Assembly (NCBI GenBank): GCA_015039465.1
Contig: MU130497.1
Location: forward strand, 105,296 to 169,295
Direction: 5' to 3'
Origin: Phlegmacium glaucopus
Taxonomy: Eukaryota > Basidiomycota > Agaricomycetes > Agaricales > Cortinariaceae
DNA: 64,000 nt
Shown here: one piece after another, positions 1 through 12,040 of the stretch
Layout of the letters: every line of letters begins with the position of its first letter
Position numbering within the stretch: position 1 is the first letter of the stretch
Position numbers and translations under genes: made by a program
Notes under the pieces: model-generated
Seen by the model: only the letters and a program-made list of their open reading frames with translations
Told to the model about the DNA's origin: nothing
The model's database searches: none

Positions 1-252
1 TTGTATGTACAGTTAGAGTGGTAGTTGTAGTAGTTGTAGGTAGAGTAATAGTAGTAGTGGTTGGTATAGTTAGAGTCGTAGTAGTAGTAGTTGTAGTTGT
101 AGTAGTTGTAGTTGTAGTAGTTGTAGTTGTAGTAGTTGTAGTTGTAGTAGTTGTTGTAGTAGTTGTAGTTGTAGTAGTTGTAGTAGTGGTGAAATTGATA
201 GAGGTAGAGTAGAGGAAAAGGATAGAACAAAGAGGTTTTGTATAGAACACAC
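1..252. repeat. Trinucleotide-rich low-complexity tract (in mirrored segment)
   Basis: GTAGTTGTA-type triplet repeats fill this stretch, mainly 60-200. Long valine or leucine/glutamine frames across it are repeat artefacts. Read backwards (see the mirrored-segment entry) the tract becomes GATGTT-type repeats lying just after the stop codon of the KDZ-associated coding fragment, so it is that gene's 3' flank. Confidence 0.85.
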
Positions 253-700
253 TATTTTCTCGTATCATACGTTCTTGGTCAGTTTCAAAGGACCATGGTA
301 CGTAAAATTTTATCTGAGTTTTGGTGGATCGGTTCTTAAATTAACAAGTGTACGGACGATTAAGGAATCTCTAAAATAGTAGTGTCGAAAAATGATTGAG
401 TGGACACACAATTTACGAGAAAAGTTTGTTCGGACAGGGAAACATAGTTGACATCCATAGTGGTTTAAACCCCGACTTGGTAGACATCCACGTCCTAATG
501 TGGTACACGCTGTATCCAATAGTAACGGTGATACCAAAGACATCACTATACTCAGGTGATATTTAGACGATCAGAAGAAGGTAAGGAGGGTCGAAGGTAA
601 CGAATATGTTCACGTGTTATGATCTGTACGAAATAGTTATGTATACATTAGACCGGCACTAAGGAGTGAACCTATTTGTGACCGGTTCTTCAACTCATAT
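208..700. pseudogene. KDZ-transposase-associated cysteine-cluster (CxC6-like) fragment, written backwards
   Basis: Neither strand codes for anything here as given. Read from about 700 down to 208 without complementing, one frame opens and contains VYPSEESRPDYICIDKA, then CRTWCNP, then, after an intron, ACEQLNSWLGGFESILK and MVPGNFDWFLHTMLFYHTRY, ending at a TGA (210-208). These motifs match the C-terminal cysteine-cluster proteins that accompany Kyakuja-Dileera-Zisupton (KDZ) transposases in agaricomycetes. The backward reading also shows a regular intron, GTGAGT at about 403 and TAGCAG at about 355, joining the two exons in frame. Only the C-terminal part of the protein is visible. The family assignment is from memory of motifs; the backward reading frame is directly visible. 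Confidence 0.75.
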
Positions 701-798
701 ACACAACCACTGAAATGTTGATGTTAATGTTGATTAACAAATATTTGAAATATTTAAATACATAATAAAATAGTTACTCTATGTACATAAATATACTT

Positions 799-1013
799 GG
801 AATTGACTAGGAATTGACTTGGAATTGACTTGGAATTGACTAGGAATTGACTAGGAATTGACTAGGAATTGACTAGGAATTGACTTGGAATTGACTTGGA
901 ATTGACTTGGAATTGACTAGGAATTGACTTGGAATTGACTTGGAATTGACTAGGAATTGACTCAGAATTGACTGGGGATTGACTAGGAATTGACTAGGAA
1001 TTGACTAGGAATT
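799..1013. repeat. 11-bp minisatellite GGAATTGACTW
   Basis: About 19-20 head-to-tail copies of an 11 bp unit alternate between GGAATTGACTA and GGAATTGACTT, with a few variants near 960-985. The array sits at or beside the junction with the left mirrored segment. Confidence 0.95.
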
Positions 1014-1054
1014 GGTTATTTTTTTTCAAGTCGGAATATGCTCAGATTCCACTC

Positions 1055-1110
1055 GGAATGACTAGGAATGACTAGGAATGACTAGGAATGACTAGGAATG
1101 ACTAGGAACC
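1055..1110. repeat. 10-bp minisatellite GGAATGACTA
   Basis: Five copies of a unit identical to the preceding 11-mer minus one T. It is followed by a T-rich run (1,119-1,136) and by CTCGGA/CTCAGA words that recur at 20,840-21,040. Confidence 0.9.
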
Positions 1111-1137
1111 TCACATGTACTTTTTTTTTTTTTTTTA

Positions 1138-1660
1138 CTTGGACTGAGGTCGGAATTTGGTCGGATTCCGCTCGGATCTGCTCAGAATGTGTGGGGGAAG
1201 GTAAAGTACTGCATATTTCTTCCTTTTTATTGTTTTACATAGCCTCATCCTTAGGGTATAAATACTGCTATTTTGTACCAGGATGGGTAGTTCACCCCAG
1301 TTCACCCCAATTCACATCTTAGTCTCCAACAGTCACCATCTCAGTGGAATTCCAGTGAATTCCTTCCCTAAGTTTGCTTTTTCAGTCCCTTACTGTCAAT
1401 AAACCATCCTTTGCTATAGTCTTACTGAAGACTCTTTCTCATTCATCCTCATCCTCATATTCTCTCTCTTCCTATCTTTGTGTGTTACAAGTCTCAGGCT
1501 AAGCCTTCCCTAAACAAATAACAGGGAGAACTTTGACCTAAAGACTGGTACAACACTCTCTGGTTGTCCTTGTAGTCTCATTTCTCTTCAAGCAATATAG
1601 GCTATAATCACTAACAACAATTTATACCAAACCTGACTCCCAACTCCTGATCAGGCCTGA
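1138..1660 (+). mobile_element. LTR-like leader/terminal repeat, copy 1
   Basis: This is a direct, diverged copy of 9,210-9,690. Shared landmarks are a TATAAAT box (1,257-1,263), the phrase GGAATTCCAGTGAATTCC, the stretch ending in CTAAGCCTTCCCTAAAC, and CTAAAGACTGGT followed by CTCTCTGGTTG. No open reading frame follows it, so it is a solitary or truncated terminal repeat. The second copy lies directly upstream of the DIRS-like ORF1, which suggests this is the promoter-bearing end of that family. Ends and target duplication were not resolved. Confidence 0.6.
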
Positions 1661-2666
1661 ACAAACCAACTCACTTTCACTTTCATGTTGGAATTGTACC
1701 ACTTTTGTTTTATTATTTATTTATTTTACATGACACCATGTCTTATTTTATTTTCATAACTCCATTATCTCCTTATTGGTACTTAAATACTCCTTATCCT
1801 AGCAGGGATCCACATCCTTTCCTCTTTGGATCCCCTGCTAGGTGAGTTAGATGTAATTTCTAATTTTTTATATTAATAACTTTGGATCCCCTGCTAGTCT
1901 GACTAAGTCAGTACTGCAGTTGCCCTAACAACAGTACTATTAGTAACCTACTAAATAATTTCTAATGCTTTGTATATATTCTTATGGTCATTCCATGTGG
2001 AATCCAGTGGAATTTCAATATTCCATATGGATTCCACTGGAATAGAGATGGAATGTATTTTTATTCCATCTGGAATCCATCTGTAATCCAGATGGACATT
2101 CCATCATTCCATATGAAATTTGGCTGTTCCCTTGCCATGCCACATGGAATCCATGTGGAATAAGGGGGAGGGTAGAGACCTCTGCACTGTAAAGATTAGT
2201 TTATCATAGTTTTAAAGCCAAGTTAAATACCTCTGTATGTTAATTTCTTATATATTTAATTATTTGCCATGCAAATACTTTGAATTATCAACATCTATCA
2301 ATATTGGGGAATTTTTAAAGGGAAAGTTCAGTCAAAGACCAGTCATTGACCAGTTATGACCAGCTAAATGCAAATAACTACCTATAACTGCATCTAACTG
2401 GATATAAGCAGTTAGGTGCAGTTATAAATGGTCACCTAACTGAAAGTAACCAGTATTGGTCCAGGTTAGTGTCTTCAAGGACCAAATAACCCAACCCAAC
2501 CTAAGTTTAAAACACTAAGGAAGATTGTGTCCTGTCCCTACCAAAAGGTGCACCTTGACTTTGATTTCTGCTAAAAATACAAAATTGAATTGTATGTTCC
2601 AAAGCATAGTGCAATTGAAAGGAAGTTAGAGTACAAAAGGTTTTATACTTTGATGATTGAGCTGCT
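1661..2666. other. Intergenic, short internal repeats only
   Basis: No gene is visible. The stretch 1,985-2,160 is built from repeated TTCCATNTGGAAT words (self-complementary, able to fold), and 2,330-2,470 from CCAGTTA/TAACTG words. At 1,800-1,890 the phrase GGATCCCCTGCTAG occurs twice. Confidence 0.6.
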
Positions 2667-5600
2667 TCAGTCTCTTCCTATTCTCTTTTTTACATTCATG
2701 AGTTCAAATTCCAGATGCTCAGCCTCAATCTGCCTTCCCTGACCAAGGTATATTCTTGCTAGATTTGCCATACTGTTGAGGGTGTCCAGATGTTCTGCAC
2801 CAAGCAGCTTCTTCCTCATGTCCATGACTGGAACCTCTAGCCGCTCTGCCTTGTTCCACCTCCCTTTATTATTGTATGTATTTGCTATATTTTCCATACT
2901 GGTGAGGGTTTCTGGATGTTCTGCACCAAGCAGCTTCTTCCTCATGTCAATAACTGGAACTTGCAGCTGCTCTGCCTCATTCCACCTTCCCTGATCACTG
3001 TATGTGACTGCTAGATTGGCCATACTGTTGAGGGTGTCTGGATGTTCTGCACCAAGCAGCTTCTTTGTCATGTCCACAACTTGAACCTCCAGCTGCTCTG
3101 CCTCATTCCACCTTCCCTGATCATTGTATGTATTTGCTAGATTTGCCATACTGATGAGGGTGTCTATATGTTCTGGACCAAGCAGCTTTTTACTCATGTT
3201 CAGAACTTGAACTTGCAGCTGCTCTGCTTCATGCCACCTTCCTTGATTACTGTATGTGCCCATACTTCTAAGAGTGTCTGGATGTTCTGCACCAAGCAGC
3301 TTCTTCCTCATGTCCATAACTTGAACCTTCAGCTGCTCTGCCTCATTCCACCTTCCCTGATCATTGTATGTGTTTGCTAGATTGGCCATATCAATGAGGG
3401 TGTCTATATATTCTGCACCAAGCAGCTTCTTACTCATGTTCAGAACTTGAACTTGCAGCTGTTCTGCTTTATGCCACCTTCCTTGATTCCTGTATGTGCT
3501 TGCTAGATTAGCCACACTGATGAGGGTCTTTGGGTGTTCTACACCAAGCAGCTTCTTCCTCATGTCCATAACTTGACCCTGCAGCTGCTCTGCATTACAG
3601 TCCCCATTCTCCCACATCACTAGTCCAAAATTGCTCCATTTATCATCATAGTAATGCTTCATAAGTCCTATCTGTCTTCCATGTAACTCATTTGCCTTAA
3701 TATGTGGAAAAATCAATCATCGCAGTGCATAATCTTGACTTTTAAATCTCCATGGAAATGCACAGGACAAGATTAGTGTTTGAAGGTCTGGTTACAAGAC
3801 CGGAAAAAGACCGTAACCAGACTGGACTGGACCGAAAAAGACCATCTGGTCTTTTTATTTTTGAGAATCTAAGACCGGAAAAAGACCGGTCTCAATTAAC
3901 CGGTCTTTTGCAGTTTAGACCAGTCCTAATTTACCCCTTTTCAACGAGCCCAAGATCATAAAAATCCAATAAAAACTGGCTGAGAAATAAATAGATATAT
4001 AAAATAGTCTAAAATATTCGCTAAAATAAGGCATTTTACTAGTATTACTATAGAAAATACAAATCCTAACGGAATTTAACATTCTTGGGCTCGTTCAGAA
4101 GCTATTATTAAACTGAACAACCGTTCTTGATACAGAAATATATATTTGTGAGCAGAAGACCGGTTACAGACTGATTAAGACCAGTTAGGACCAGGACCAG
4201 TCCTAGGACCAAAAAAAACCAATGTAAACCGGTCCTAAGTGGTCCAGTATGGTCTTTTGAGGTCCTAGGACCAAGGTGGACCGGTTACGGTCTCAGTTAA
4301 AGGCCCTGAGGGTCAAAAAACCGGACTGGACCGGACTTTTAAACACTAGACAAGATTATGCTTCCCATCTCACACATTCTTTCCTGCTCATATCTTGACA
4401 TTCTTTCCCGACTCCAGTAGTGCACCAGAGGATGAACAGACAACATCTTAGATGATTGTCCTCTTTTCATCAATGAGAATGAGTGAAGAACACTAATCCC
4501 TTGTCCAAATATGAACTCATCCCAGTGACCATCATTGTCCAAGCAGAGTATGATCCAGTAAAGTGACTGCTTGAGGTAACTCCTCCACTATGTCACTATC
4601 AACATGTTTCATGGCCTTCTCAGCAGCAGATCAGAATATGTCTTTAGAAATGTTACTATGATGATAGAAAGCACATATTCCAAGAATTAGGATTGCAGCC
4701 TGTGCTGCTTGTGCATCTGAAGCAGTGGAATGTCCACCAGCTCTCCTTTTCATTTCTTTGAAAGAAAGATCCCAAGTCCCATACACTGTTCTATCATACT
4801 GTGATGCTCCTGTGAATATAGCATCTGACATAAGAGCCTGGCAATGCACTGAGAATTGCCTCAGATATTGATCAATATCACATTTCCCAACTTCAATATA
4901 AGCACCAGCATGATCAATAGCAAGAGGAATGCACCCAAGCTCAGTCAAAATCTTTTTGGCAGCTTGTCGATGCTCAGGCAATGGATCCAAACAGCCAGCC
5001 TTGAGAAGTAGAGCTATAGCATCTGCCTCCTCCATTTCATGGATCTCAATTTTGTTCTCAAATGATACAATCCTTCCAATGAATTGGTTTCTGCTAGTAA
5101 TCAGAATATTACCTCTGTTACCTGGAGGAATGTACTTGACCACCACCTCTGGAGGGGATCATCAGCATTATCAAATACAATCAACCATTCTTCTTGAAGG
5201 GAAGATATCCACTGGAGAACAGACTCAACTGAGCCATCCACACCAGAATATTTTGCAGCAGGATGGCTAGATATGCCCTTGAGGGAGATCTCCATGCTCT
5301 CCTGAGAGGAGGCATCAACCCAGAAGACATGTGGGAAACTAACAAGAAACAAATTTAATGTTGTGAATGGCAAAGTAAGAATCCTTACTTGTCAAACATT
5401 TCTTCTATGAACTTGAGACAAATCTGAGTCTTTCCAATCCCTCCCAATCCCCAGAGGAGACAAGAGCACCTGGACATCCATCTACTAGTAACACAATGAA
5501 CCAAAATCTCCCCAAGCTTATCAAGTACATCTTTCCATCCAGTAAAGATTGGACTGGAGTTTCTGAGTTACAGGGACCTTGATCTGCCCTTCACCAGTAT

Positions 5601-6239
5601 TAGCAGGGAGAATGTTGACAGTGGTCTATATGCACAATTATTGCTAAATCATACACACAACTTATGGGAAAGACTTACAAAGGTGCTGCCGGTGATGAGA
5701 GTATCCTGGGCATTTGCAAAGAAACCCAATGCAGATTGGCAAGCCTACTGATCATTAGCAAAAGCTGAGAACACATGCTGTAAGCAACTCACCAAGGGAT
5801 TTTGTTCTGATTTTGTGGATCCCAAGTTCAAAGGGAGACTTGGAGTGCACTAGTCTGATTGACGATGATTATTGAATGTTTATGGATGTGATGAGCTAAA
5901 TTGAACACTCATATTAACACCAGTGTTTGGAACTCTTACAGGATTGGTCGCCACAGCGGAAACCAAAGTAGAGACTCAGTCGTCATGGGCAATCTGATGA
6001 ATGATGATAGTTAATTATTTAAGGATGCGATGGGTGAAGTTGAACACTCACAGTAGCACCAGAGACTTGAATAACTTGTGCGCTTGCAGTTGCAGCACTA
6101 GCGAGAATGGATGGCATGGGATCAATGGCACTTGTCATGATTGTCAATGTTGAAGCTGCTGAATTTAGACCATCATTGATGGTCAGAGATGAATATTTTT
6201 GCTTCTTGGGCTTGAAATCTTTCTTAAAAATGTGCTTCA
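2667..6239 (-). pseudogene. NB-ARC/TPR (NLR-type) pseudogene A
   Basis: This is a broken paralogue of the gene at 33,420-37,204. From 5' to 3' it keeps the N-terminal exon starting MKHIFKK (about 6,239), small middle exons (5,750-6,060), the P-loop exon with WGLGGIGKTQICLKF (5,390-5,480), the NB-ARC body (4,560-5,370), and about seven 42-residue TPR units in 2,667-3,600 (consensus GRWNEAEQLQVQVMDMRKKLLGAEHPDTL, given here as its first part GRWNEAEQLQVQV plus KKLLGAEHPDTL). Damage seen: a short deletion before the P-loop (near 5,565), a 1-nt deletion in the DDPPPE stretch (near 5,155), frame loss around 4,540-4,630, one TPR unit shortened (near 3,260), and a 575 bp MITE insertion. NB-ARC/TPR proteins are signal-transducing STAND NTPases thought to act in fungal non-self recognition. 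The last TPR carries an acidic and basic tail ending near KKRIGRD, as in gene B. Confidence 0.88.
3774..4348. mobile_element. hAT-type MITE, 575 bp, with 8-bp target duplication
   Basis: The ends are TAGTGTTT and AAACACTA, and the 8 bp flanks are identical: GACAAGAT at 3,766-3,773 and 4,349-4,356. Pseudogene A reads continuously if the element and one flank are removed, and gene B lacks the insertion. The interior is made of GGTCC/GACCGG words in both orientations and codes for nothing. An 8 bp duplication with short inverted termini is the hAT signature, so a hAT transposase supplied elsewhere presumably moved it. Confidence 0.9.
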
Positions 6240-7790
6240 TATCATTGAACAGTGCTAGTGAGTTATGGTGAGCGATTGAGGTGATGAGAGTTAACAAGAA
6301 AGATGTACTCAATTACATAAGCAGTGATCCTGCGAATGCACACTTTGGCTGTTCATCAATCTTCTATCTGGTGCTTCCCCCCATTCTCCAATACCCCGTA
6401 TTATAATGGCACACCCCTTAGCTGTTGCACAAACCTCGTCAGCTCTGAATTTTTGTGGTCTCTCACCTCTCAGTGGTAAGTAAATTAATAATTTTTTGGG
6501 CCTTGACTGAGTACACTCCATTCACAGCTTGCACATGATGATCAAGAACTCCCCAAAATCATGCGCAACTGGAAGCTTGACCAGTGGATCACACTGACAC
6601 TCATGCAAGACCTCAAAGAATGTCGTGCTGAATCACAATCTTTCTTTCCCCAGGCTTCAGGCTGATCTCAGAGAACTCCAAGATGAACTCACCTGGTGCA
6701 AATTGCAAACAACAACCAAATGCAACTGCCACAACTCATCTTTTTGACACATAACAACAGCTAGAAATGGCCATGTTAGATTATGGAAATTGTGGGAGAG
6801 AGGAATGGAGGTGGTTGAGGCAGAGTTGAAGAGGAATTGTCTGTTGCAAGAAACATGAAACGACTCAAGGACGCTCTCATGGTATGAAATTTCTCGTACC
6901 AATTGTTATTCCATCGTATAAGACTTTTTTGGGTAGATTGCGAGACATGAAACAAGAAACAGATCAAGAACATTGCAAAACAGATATTCAAAATGGAATT
7001 GGCACCATTGCAAGAAACCTGAAGGTCTATTTGGCTTCTCTCTCTCCTGAAGGTGTAATTTGATGCCTTGCATCATCGGAAGCATTTTACAAAACAATCT
7101 GTAATAGCATTATCCCTGTCTTCATTGCTCAATGCCTAACCATCATTGTCAGAACAGACATCAAGGACATCCAAATTCAGGACCAATTTCCAAAGATTGA
7201 AGCTCTCAAACTGTCATTCATATTAAGATTTTAGACTACACTATTGAACCAAGCCTTTCCGATAACACATTATGCAGCCTTTATGGCCACACACACATAT
7301 ATATCTATTTCTAAAAACCCAGACTCAAATTTGGTGTGAAATGTACTTTCGTGGATGATCATGGTCATCTACCACAGATTGTGGTGCGTATGGCAGTGAA
7401 CATGAATGTGGTTCTGGAACAGGTGATTTGGGGTCAATGATACTAAACTGATTTTTCTTCCACCACGAAATGAGGGGTGCATCGAATCCATGGAATTTCT
7501 GAATATTGTTGCCAGTTAGCTAGCTAAAATGGAGAATCTACAAGAAAAAACAACAAGCAGTCATGGTTCCCTCGTGTAGAGAGAAGATGAAGGTATTTTG
7601 ACACAATAAACCCACCGTATCCAGCAGGAGATCATTTTCAAACTTTCAAGATTAATACAATCTGCCAACACCTGGGGTTCTCGGGTCCAGGTCAATGACA
7701 ATGAATATATTGTAAGATGGGTAACAAGTATGAGTTCGAGTGCCACGTATATTGAGAGACAACCGAACGATGGGTTAGGCTGATATCACT
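6240..7790. other. No intact gene; possible coding relics
   Basis: Only short frames are present. A plus-strand stretch at 6,530-6,660 reads as a plausible peptide (LAHDDQELPKIMRNWKLDQW) but is soon interrupted and was not recognised. It could be a decayed gene upstream of NLR copy A. Confidence 0.4.
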
Positions 7791-7802
7791 ACAGCCTAAC
7801 TC

Positions 7803-8079
7803 TTGTCACGGCTTTCTAACAAGTGAAGGGTTGTTTCTTTAGCACGACTTTAGTACTTGTTATAAGAAAAGAGGGAAGATAATCTATTTGTGTGTTTATT
7901 CTACTGTTTTTATACTAGTCCGAGACAATGCGAGCCACAAAATAAGTGAAGGTCACTCGCAGAGTGGCCAGGAATACTACTAATTTGGGATATAACCAAG
8001 CAATGCGAAAGTCCTTGTGACCGAAGTCACGTGATATGACATTTGTAATCCATGCCCATGAGTTCTTCATTCCTTACAA
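7803..8079. mobile_element. Possible solo LTR
   Basis: The stretch opens with TGTCACGGCTTTCTAACAAG and ends with CCTTACA before a TA microsatellite (8,080-8,093). TGT...ACA termini, an AT-rich body and a TACTAG/TATA-like centre are typical of short fungal LTRs. No clear target duplication was seen, so this is a tentative call. Confidence 0.35.
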
Positions 8080-8093
8080 TATATATATATATC

Positions 8094-9209
8094 TCCAATT
8101 CTATGAGAGTTGAAGCGCATCTCTGGAATATGGTTGATAGAGCTTGCAAAGTTATATATCCATGGAGAGTAGTGTCATGGACAAATTTTGTCTAAGATTG
8201 ATATTTTGCCCTTGTTTCATGGAGTAAGGTTGATGTAAAGGCGGGTTCCAAGGGTAAGGAGGCTTTCTGGAGGCCTCTGCACTTCACATTATCACGCACC
8301 AATACTGATTGGTAGCGTGAGACCAAAGCTTAAAAGTTGCCATCATGAAAATAAGCGGACTTTGAATTCATTTGCCTATTTTGGAAGCAGCCCTGAATCG
8401 CGTTCCTGGTCAACAAAATCATTCGTTCAATGTTATCATCCTCATTGCTCATCACATCCTCAATGTCTTCCACTATGTTATCCATCATTTACACTATTGA
8501 CATGCTCCTTAACATCTACCATCTGTTTGTCCCTTGGCTAGTGATACAACAAAGCAATCAATCTACTATTCGCATCGGTCATCGGCTCGCGTTTGATCAT
8601 ATCTTTGGCCCATCATTTCAAGAACGGCCCGTTTATGGACGCATCAACTACATCTCCCATTATGTAAAAGGCTTTGTCATTGTTGTTGTGGCTATGGACC
8701 CACAAGTCTTCCCCTCAGCTATCTATCTTGCCATACCTCACTCATGGATTGCACTCAGTCCCCTATCCTCACTCATCTACCTCTTATCTTATCACTCACT
8801 GCCAAAACCATCATTCACGCGGTACCTGAAGCCTTCCCACCCTCTTTATGACAATTTAGGAAGTCCAGGAGGATCATGACTAAGCAGGAATTGCAGATGA
8901 ATCAGCAGCAGAGGATTATTCTCACAGAGTGTCAAGTGTTATCAAGGCTGTGCGACATGGGATCATGGGCAAGTAGTATTTTCTCGGGAACAAGGCTGTG
9001 CCTTTCAAGTGTTGACTCAGGACCTTTCACATATTTGACATGACCACATGCCTATGGAGTCGATATATTTTTGCTATTGGACTGTGTACACTGCCTTCTC
9101 TTCTTTTCTCTTGCACTTTGACACTTTACAGATTCTTTTACTGTTCCTTTTTCTTTTCCATTGTTCTTTTCTTCTCGCAGCTGTCCTCTCTTCATCATTC
9201 TTCCTTTGA
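8094..9209 (+). other. Region with one unrecognised 149-codon frame
   Basis: The longest frame is 8,430-8,879 on the plus strand. It contains a plausible stretch (PVYGRINYISHYVKGFVIVV) but no motif I recognise, and it is not supported by paralogues in the window. It may be part of the mobile material upstream of the DIRS-like element. Nothing else was seen. Confidence 0.25.
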
Positions 9210-9690
9210 CAGCATGTACTTCTTTCTTTTTTATTGTTCTACATAGCCTCATCCTTAGGGTATAAATACTGCTCTTTTGTACCAGGATAGGTAGTTTATC
9301 TCAATTCATTCTTACTCCCCACAGTCATCCTCTCAGTGGAATTCCAGTGAATTCCTCCCTCAAGTTCACTTTTTATCTCATTACTGTCAATCTTTCCCTC
9401 TACTGCTATAGTCTTGCTGAAGACTCTATCATGCTAATCCTCCTCCTTAATCCCTCTAAGTTCGCTTTTTCCATCCCTTACTGTCAACCAATTGTCTACT
9501 GCTATAGTCTTACAGAAGACTCTTTCTCATTCATCTTCATCCTCATCCTTCTCATCTCTATTCTTTCCCCCTACCTCTGTGTGTTACAAGTCTAAGGCTA
9601 AGCCTTCCCTAAACAAATAACAGGGAGTCTCTTGACCTAAAGACTGGTCCACTGCTCTCTGGTTGGTATTTATATACAACACTCACAATG
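9210..9690 (+). mobile_element. LTR-like leader/terminal repeat, copy 2, upstream of the DIRS-like ORFs
   Basis: This corresponds to 1,138-1,660. It has a TATAAAT box at 9,261-9,267 and a roughly 95 bp internal direct duplication (9,363-9,430 and 9,459-9,522, both ending ...TGCTATAGTCTTNC(T/A)GAAGACTC) absent from copy 1. It lies just upstream of the gag-like ORF and probably supplies the promoter of the retroelement transcript. Confidence 0.6.
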
Positions 9691-10124
9691 ATTTATAATG
9701 TGCCCCCCTTTCCCAGCTGACAGCCCTCTGCATGTCACGTATTCCTAGTTGACAGCCCTCTGCGCATCACATACTAGGCTCTGGCAGCAATAACTTACAG
9801 GCAATTCTCGCATTGCCCCACTGCCCACTGCTCAACTTGAGGCCGTTTCAGCACAGTGCCTCTGTTTGGCTGATGCTGTGCTGAGACATGAGGGTCAAGA
9901 GTCAAGGAATTGTGCGCTGTTGTCTCACCTCTCTTCAGTCACAGCGCAGGTGAGCAAGTCATCGCTCACTTTATCAGGACCCTTTTCTGACTTCACAGCA
10001 CAGAGTAGTTCATTCCTCTGTTTATTAATCTGTTTTAATACAAGCCTTCTCTGTCTACTTGCACCCATCCACTTTTTTCCTTCATATTCAGCTCGTTCCT
10101 TGCCATTGTCCATACCTTCCCTCA

Positions 10125-11428
10125 TGAGCAACCATAATGTCTTATCTCAGGGTGATACAGAGTCTGAAACTGCCAGGACCAACACATCCACTTGCATGTC
10201 CAATCCATCCATCGATGCCAGAGCAATTGCTTGCGAGAGACTGGTGGATGATGCCGTCGAAAGGGATCTCTTGGCTGCAGCCCTTGCTGACTCTTAAAAA
10301 CCTTGGTCTCAAGGTCATCAAAGCCATCAATTATCTCAACAACTTCAAACAATGAAACAACTTCAAACAACAAATTGAGATCCATCATGCTAAGGCCAAG
10401 AGGCAGCTTCTCCACCTCGTGAATCATCTCCCAGCGCTGGAATTGGTCTGTGAGATCAAGAGGACCGAGACAGAGCTGTCGAGGAGGCGGCCTGGGCATC
10501 ACTCCAGGCCAAACTCAACTCCAATCCAGCATCTCATGTCGCAGCGTCCGATCTATCACCAAACATGTTCAATAAGATGCTTGAACTCTTCAGCCAAGAG
10601 GTCTCACCTTTGTCCTCCCTCTCAAAATCGGTTTTGGCTGTGGCACCTCACCTTGCCGACGTCAAGGACTCTGTGTTTGAGGACCCTCACCTCAATGAAA
10701 TGCAGAAATGTAAAATTGCGTACACCAATCAGAAACCCTTCAAGAACCTCATCATTAAGGCCCAGGGGCAAAAGATTTGCAAGCCAATCACAAACTCAAT
10801 TTGGAGACTCATCATTCTTGATAAATATGTTGACTTTGAGAAATTCTTTGTCACTCTCGAACCAGGCTACAACCCTAACAATGAGGCAAAGGATCTCAAT
10901 GACAGATTCACCTTACTTGAGAAGAATTCTATCTCTTTGAGATGTGCTATCATCTCTGAAGCAGAATGGATGCGTCTATATGATGCCTGGGTCGATGCAG
11001 TATTACTTTTCTACCCTCACCGGAAAGTGGAACTTTCCTCCTACCGTGAAGTCATCATTAATATGTTCCAGGCTACTTCATCACCTCTCCCTGCTATTAA
11101 GTATGACCGTGACTCTCATGAGCGCTATGCTCGCCAGCCTTACCACCTTGACAGCAGCAAAGACACCCTTCCATTTCCTCTGCTCTCTCAGCTCCTCAGC
11201 TTGTCTCACGTTATGTTGGCTCCATCATCCTCATCAGGTAAAAAACAATCCATGGTCACTTATGAGGGGCCACATAAGTGTGCTGATACGATATGTCAAA
11301 ACTGGAACCTGGGTAGTTGTGAGGGTGATATGTGCCATTTCGGCTGTCGGCACAACAAGTGCAGTGAATGCAATGGACCTCATCGAGCCAAAGACAAGGG
11401 AAAATGCTTCTTAGCTCTCAACTGGTGA
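10125..11428 (+). pseudogene. DIRS-like ORF1 (gag-like, zinc-knuckle C-terminus), decayed
   Basis: The longest open part is 10,565-11,428 (287 codons). Its C-terminus carries a cysteine/histidine cluster, CADTICQNWNLGSC followed by CHFGCRHNKCSECNGPHRA, typical of the nucleic-acid-binding ORF1 of basidiomycete DIRS-like elements. The middle contains a conserved helical part with WMRLYDAWVDAVLLFYPHR. The likely start, MSNHNVLSQGD at 10,125, is separated from the main frame by a stop (about 10,297) and a frameshift, so the ORF is broken. It belongs to the same element as the reverse-transcriptase pieces downstream. Confidence 0.7.
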
Positions 11429-12040
11429 CGTCAGCATCAGAGAGTGGCAACAACTAGAGGCAGCCAGGCGTAAAGCCCATGAAGCATGATCCGTGGGCAC
11501 TCGACAGCTTAAGTGGAAAGCTGGTGAATTCATATCAGAAGTTCCACGATTCAAGCAGGGATTCATCTGGGACAAATCCTCGTCATCGCCCCTGTTATCT
11601 CCCTCGGCTTCGGCCACTGAGGCGGCTAGCCCTCTAGATTCACCACCTGCTCATCTCCTGAATGACCCCAGCATTCAATCCACTTTACTTGCATTACATG
11701 ATTTCATACATGTCGAAACTCCTTTTAACGTGAATCATTTTGAATCAATGCTATATGATCATCCCAATCAACCTTTTGTCAAGTCTGTCATGAATAGCTT
11801 ACAATATGGTTTCTGGCCATTTGATGAAGGCAACTGGGAAGATGACCACGACAATCCCATCCAAAACTATGCAACTGAACAGGCTGACATAGACGCTATC
11901 CATGCCTTCCATAATGATGAGATCCAAGCTTGTCGATGGTCTGCACCTCTCGATTCCAATGTTCTCCCAGGTATGAAGATTTCTCCAATCTTTGTCATCT
12001 GGCAGAAAGAAAAGGCTCGAGTTGTTACTGACCACACCGC

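Larger units (their letters stand above)
1..780. other. Left mirrored segment (reversed, not complemented)
   Basis: The sequence has coding sense and splice signals only when reversed without complementing. From about 1,020 onward the text is in normal orientation, because 1,140-1,600 matches 9,214-9,660 directly. The junction lies between about 720 and 1,020 and cannot be placed closely because a minisatellite occupies that stretch. See the findings. Confidence 0.8.

Noticed and set aside
18..252. Poly-valine and Leu/Gln-rich frames
   Set aside because: Simple triplet repeat translated in different frames; no coding support.
799..1110. CRISPR-like array of short regular repeats
   Set aside because: Units are contiguous with no spacers, in a eukaryotic sequence; these are minisatellites.
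2467..2517. Very short TTAGTGT...ACACTAA inverted ends resembling a minimal hAT derivative
   Set aside because: Only about 50 bp, with no matching 8 bp flanks.
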